Shown: in pieces, positions 60,767 through 64,000 of the stretch
How positions within the stretch are numbered: position 1 is the stretch's first letter
How the letters are laid out: each line of letters starts with the position of its first letter
DNA from: Micromonospora sp. NBC_00421
GTDB lineage: Bacteria > Actinomycetota > Actinomycetes > Mycobacteriales > Micromonosporaceae
Assembly: GCF_036017915.1 (NCBI RefSeq)
Contig: NZ_CP107929.1
Coordinates: forward strand, 2,883,501-2,947,500
Direction: 5' to 3'
Length of the DNA: 64,000 nt
Program-made: the position numbers and the translations under genes
The notes under the pieces: model-generated
What the model was told of the DNA's origin: nothing
Database searches by the model: none
The model's input: only the letters and a program-made list of their open reading frames with translations

Positions 60767-61711
60767 TCAGCGTAGCGACCGCGCCGCCAGGAAAGCCCTG
60801 GTCTGCTGCGCGATCTCCGGCGACAGGGTGTGGTGCAGGTAGTGGTCGCCCGCCAGGAGGACGACCCGACCGGTGTCGACGCTCGCCGCCTGCCGCTCGT
60901 GGAGCGCGACCCAGTCCGCCACGTCGGGGTCGTCCGACCGTACGAACAACAGGACGGGCAGCCCCTTCGGGAAGGTCTTCCCGCTGACCGCGGCGAAGTT
61001 CGCCGAGACGTGCGCCATCTCGTTCACCATGGTCGGGGCCGCCGTGTTCTTCGCGCTGAGCAACCGCAGCTGCTTCCTGGTCCGCTCGTCGTAGGGCAGG
61101 CCCGCGTAGGGGTCGTCGGCGATCGCCGCCAGCGCACGGGTGATGCCGAGCTTGCTCAGGCCGACGATCACCCCGGTCGGGATCGGCTCGTCCCAGCCGG
61201 GTTGGTCGGGGACGCTGCTGTCGATGCCGACGAAGGCGACGAGTTCGTCGGCGTAGCTGGCGCTGTAGGTCAGGGCGTAGATCCCGGCGATCGAGTGGCC
61301 CATCAGCACGTATCGGTCGATGCCGAGGTGCTGGAGCGCCTCGTGCACCTCCCGGGTGATGTTCGCGGCGGTACGGTCGGTGTCGGCGGGGTCGCTCAGG
61401 CCGGTGCCGAACGGTTCGACCGCGACGACCCGATAGGTGCTCCGGAGTTCCGTGATCAGCGGCTGGAAGTCGAGCGCGGGGGCGGCGGTGCCGAGGCCGG
61501 GCAGGAGCACGATCGTCTCGGCACCGCTGCCCGCGACCACCACGTTCATCTGCTTGCCGTCCACCGGCACGAGTTGCCCGTAACTGGTGATCGAGGAGGC
61601 TTCGGACTTCGTCGCCACGACGTTCACCACGGTGGTGGTCGCGAGCAGGAGCACCGGAACAGCGACCAGGACACCGAGGGTGGTGAGCACGATTCGCACG
61701 GGCTTTCGCAT
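60767..61711 (-). CDS. membrane-anchored alpha/beta hydrolase
   Basis: A 314-residue hydrolase with an N-terminal membrane helix (IVLTTLGVLVAVPVLLLATTTVV) that likely anchors it outside. The fold shows IVLLPGLGTAAPALDF, GHSIAGIYAL with the Ser, RSDDPDVADW with the Asp and GDHYLHHTLSP with the His. It is first in an operon with the sensor kinase and regulator. It may modify the signal that the kinase detects; this is inference. Confidence 0.85.
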   Translation of the reverse strand: MRKPVRIVLTTLGVLVAVPVLLLATTTVVNVVATKSEASSITSYGQLVPVDGKQMNVVVAGSGAETIVLLPGLGTAAPALDFQPLITELRSTYRVVAVEPFGTGLSDPADTDRTAANITREVHEALQHLGIDRYVLMGHSIAGIYALTYSASYADELVAFVGIDSSVPDQPGWDEPIPTGVIVGLSKLGITRALAAIADDPYAGLPYDERTRKQLRLLSAKNTAAPTMVNEMAHVSANFAAVSGKTFPKGLPVLLFVRSDDPDVADWVALHERQAASVDTGRVVLLAGDHYLHHTLSPEIAQQTRAFLAARSLR

Positions 61712-61804
61712 GGGTTCTCGTTTCGGATCGGCGGCGCGTCCGGATCACTCCGGCGTTGTGTGACCAGCCAATCAACCGCGCGAGCCGCTCGGTAAGTGTC
61801 CCGC

Positions 61805-61824
61805 TGTCACGACCGATCGTGACA
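61805..61824. promoter_or_regulatory. 8-4-8 perfect dyad upstream of the hydrolase/kinase operon
   Basis: TGTCACGA-CCGA-TCGTGACA lies 94 bp upstream of the hydrolase start. On neither strand does a T-run follow, so an operator is more likely than a terminator. It is a candidate site for the response regulator. The gap 61712-61979 shows no gene. Confidence 0.5.
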
Positions 61825-61979
61825 AAAAGTCATGGTATGCCCCCGGGTCATGTGATCGACGAGATACGACCACCACGGCGGGCGGGTGCCGACCCAGGAC
61901 CCACACGGCGCAGCGACCGCCACCGGAGGAGGGTGGCCGCTGCCCCGTGTGGGCGGACCGGAGTCGAGGGGAGCCCCCG

Positions 61980-62894
61980 TCAGGTGGTGCCGCGTTGGAA
62001 CGGTTGGGCAAGGGCCCGGGGTTCGCGGTGCGAGGTGGCGAAGACCAGCATCGCCAGCAGGGCCAGCAGGTAGGGCGCGGCGATCAGCAGCTGCGAGTTC
62101 ATGGTGACCCCGAGCGCCGGCAGCGCCAGCCGCATCGCGTCGGCCAGGCCGAAGACGACGCAGCCGATCAGGGTACGGCCGAGCCGCCAGGCCCCGAAGA
62201 TGACCGCCGCGATGACCAGGTAGCCCCGGCCGGCGGTCATGTTCTGGTTGAACGACCCGACCTCGCCGACCGCCAGGTAGGCCCCGCCGAGCCCGGCGAG
62301 CAGCCCGCACCAGAGCAGCGCCTGCCGCCGTCGCCGGTTGACCTCGATCCCGCTGACGTCGGCGGCCTGCGGGTTCTCCCCCACCGCCCGCAGCTCCAGC
62401 CCCCACCGGCTGCGCTCCACCAGCCACCAGGTCAGCGGGACCACCGCCAGCAGCAGGTAGACCGGCCAGCGTTGGACGAACAACATCGGGCCGACGATCG
62501 GGATGTCCCGCAGCACGGGGATGTTCACCTGCCAGACCTGGTGGCCGGTGAAGGTGCTGACCGTGATCAGGTAGCTGGTCAGGCCGAGCACCAACGCGTT
62601 GAGCACCAGGCCGACGACGAAGGTGTTGATCTGCACCCGGTGCGACAGGATGCCGTGCACGAAGGCCACCGCCACCCCGACCAACGCCCCAGCCACCAGG
62701 CCGATGGTGGCGCTGCCGGTGGCGCTGGCGACCGCGATCGAGCCGAACGCCGCGCCGAGCATCATCGCCTCGACGGAGATGTTCAGGGTGCCGGCGCGCT
62801 GTGCGACGTACTCACCGCAGGCGGCGAAGGCCAGGGGCACGGTGAGCCGAGCCCCGCTGGAGAGGATGGTGGCGATGTTGTCGGCGGCACTCAT
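61980..62894 (-). CDS. ABC importer permease, BmpA/nucleoside type
   Basis: A 304-residue permease of the BPD_transp_2 family (YufQ/NupQ-like) with about eight to ten membrane segments and the motif AGTLNISVEAMMLGAAFGSI; GVGENPQAADVSG appears as RAVGENPQAADVSGI. Relatives take up nucleosides or simple sugars with a BmpA-type lipoprotein. It overlaps the partner permease by 4 bp. Confidence 0.88.
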   Translation of the reverse strand: MSAADNIATILSSGARLTVPLAFAACGEYVAQRAGTLNISVEAMMLGAAFGSIAVASATGSATIGLVAGALVGVAVAFVHGILSHRVQINTFVVGLVLNALVLGLTSYLITVSTFTGHQVWQVNIPVLRDIPIVGPMLFVQRWPVYLLLAVVPLTWWLVERSRWGLELRAVGENPQAADVSGIEVNRRRRQALLWCGLLAGLGGAYLAVGEVGSFNQNMTAGRGYLVIAAVIFGAWRLGRTLIGCVVFGLADAMRLALPALGVTMNSQLLIAAPYLLALLAMLVFATSHREPRALAQPFQRGTT

Positions 62895-64000
62895 GCCAAC
62901 CTGCCTTCCATGGCGTCCTTGTCGCCGGCGGTCCCGGCGTCACCGGGGTCCGCCGGTTGCGGCGCGGCGGCCCGGGGTCCGGGCACCGACGCCGCCGGTC
63001 CGGCCGCTTCCAGGTCCGACCCGGTGACCGGGGCCGACGTGTCGGCCGGGCGGGTCGACGTGGCAGCGGCCACCGGTGCGGTCGAGGTCGAGGTGGGGGT
63101 GGCCGGCTGGTCGGCCAGGCGACGGCGGCGCAGCATGCCGATCACCACCGGGGGTGCGACGAAGGCCAGCACCAGCAGCGCCTTGACCACGTCGACCAGG
63201 AACGACGGCACGCCGGTGGCGGCCAGGAAGCTGCCGCCGGCCCGCAGCACGCCGAACAGCACCGCCACCGGGATGGCAAGCAGCGGATTGTTCCGGGCGA
63301 CCAGGGCGACCAGCAGACCGTCCCAGCCGATGTTGAGCGACATCCCGGGCTGCAACCGGTTGGTGCCGACCGGGCTGGTCAGCAGCAGCGCCCCGGCCAG
63401 GCCGGCAAGCGCCCCGGAGATCGCCAGGGCGATGCCGCCGAGCGCGCCGACCCGCACGCCCGCGTGCCGGGCCGCCGCCGGGTTGAGGCCGACCATCTTC
63501 AACCGGAAACCCCAGCGGGTACGCGCCATCACCAGCGCCAGCACGACCGCCACCACCACGGCCAGGACCAGACCGCCGTTGAGCTGGAGGTTCGGGTAGT
63601 CACCGAGGGAGGTGAGCCGGGCGTTCTCCGGCACCGGGTTGGACTGCGGGGACAGGGTGCCCCGGCCGAGCCGGGACTCCTGGAGCAGCCACGGGGTGTT
63701 CACCGCGAACGAGATGAGCTGCTGGGCGAGGAAGGTCATCAGCATCGTGCTCACCACGATGTTGACGCCCCGGAAGCGGTACATCAGGGCGCTGAGCCCG
63801 GCCCAGATCCCGGCACCGACCACCGAGGCGAGCAGCACCAGGACCAGCAGCAGCGGCCCGGGTACGGCGAGCCGCAGGCCGACCCACGCGCCGGCGAGCG
63901 CGCCGATCAGCACCTGCCCCTCCTGGCCGATGTTGAAGAAGCCGGAGCGGGCGCTGACGCACGCCCCGACCGCGACCAGCAGCAGCGGCGCGACGTACAG
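62891..64000 (-). CDS. ABC importer permease partner (5' end outside window)
   Basis: 369 residues are visible, open to the window edge; FFNIGQEGQVLIGALAGAWVG is the YufP/NupP-type signature, so the true start lies beyond 64000. About eight membrane segments follow. The C-terminal ~70 residues after RRRRLADQ are a Thr/Ala/Pro-rich tail not usual for the family. It pairs with the permease at 61980 as a heterodimeric channel; the ATPase and binding protein are presumably further upstream on this strand. Confidence 0.85.
   Translation of the reverse strand: MYVAPLLLVAVGACVSARSGFFNIGQEGQVLIGALAGAWVGLRLAVPGPLLLVLVLLASVVGAGIWAGLSALMYRFRGVNIVVSTMLMTFLAQQLISFAVNTPWLLQESRLGRGTLSPQSNPVPENARLTSLGDYPNLQLNGGLVLAVVVAVVLALVMARTRWGFRLKMVGLNPAAARHAGVRVGALGGIALAISGALAGLAGALLLTSPVGTNRLQPGMSLNIGWDGLLVALVARNNPLLAIPVAVLFGVLRAGGSFLAATGVPSFLVDVVKALLVLAFVAPPVVIGMLRRRRLADQPATPTSTSTAPVAAATSTRPADTSAPVTGSDLEAAGPAASVPGPRAAAPQPADPGDAGTAGDKDAMEGRLA

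Noticed and set aside
61805..61824. Hairpin as a rho-independent terminator
   Set aside because: On the + strand it is followed by A residues, on the minus strand by GCGGG, and no gene ends nearby on the + strand.

Overview
The window is very GC-rich throughout, with strong G/C bias at third codon positions. It shows ATGA/GTGA gene overlaps, frequent GTG starts, a furA-katG pair, DesK/DesR-type two-component genes, XRE regulators with long helical C-termini and many secreted CBM2-linked carbohydrases. This fits a filamentous actinobacterium, most likely Micromonosporaceae (Micromonospora-like); the genus is inference. No rRNA, tRNA, CRISPR array, integrase or transposase gene was seen.

Region 1 (1-9651, all + strand): a sulfation locus. 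It holds a PAPS-type sulfotransferase, a large secreted protein of unknown family, a lipoprotein esterase, a DrrA/B-type ABC exporter, and CysQ-CysD-CysN to supply activated sulfate and remove PAP. No APS kinase and no sulfite-forming reductases are present, so the locus looks built to sulfate and export something. Region 2 (9.7-15.2 kb): a class A flavin monooxygenase, a TetR regulator with its own palindromic operator, then furA-katG.

Region 3 (15.3-27.2 kb): a polysaccharide-debranching island with GH43, GH95, GH27, two SGNH-type hydrolases and a CE1-type esterase. Four of them carry CBM2 modules, and two LacI-type operators sit between GH43 and GH95. Region 4 (27.4-30.0 kb): an ArsR regulator, an Old Yellow Enzyme divergent from a MerR regulator, and a small membrane protein.

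Region 5 (30.2-38.9 kb): haem uptake and breakdown. An HmuTUV transporter, haem oxygenase and a DUF2470 protein are led by a membrane-anchored surface protein. Divergent from them is an HtaA haem-binding protein followed by two more anchored surface proteins. Two DtxR/IdeR-type iron boxes lie in the shared promoter region.

Region 6 (39-55 kb): an aromatic catabolic island. It contains a two-subunit Rieske dioxygenase, its ferredoxin and reductase, an extradiol ring-cleavage enzyme, an FAH-family enzyme, an HpcH/HpaI aldolase, an amidohydrolase, an acetamidase-family enzyme, a degenerate M20-like hydrolase, a cupin, a ribokinase and two IclR paralogues. Three copies of one operator-like motif, at the Rieske/acetamidase, ferredoxin/M20 and iclR promoters, tie the transcription units into one probable regulon. 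This is the best candidate for an undescribed system.

Region 7 (55.4-64 kb): two XRE regulators with small companion genes, an alpha/beta hydrolase with a DesK/DesR-type pair, and two permeases of a BmpA/nucleoside-type ABC importer running off the end. A composite inverted-repeat element occurs twice, at about 25.3-25.7 and 55.4-55.8 kb, with a small remnant at 27.9 kb.
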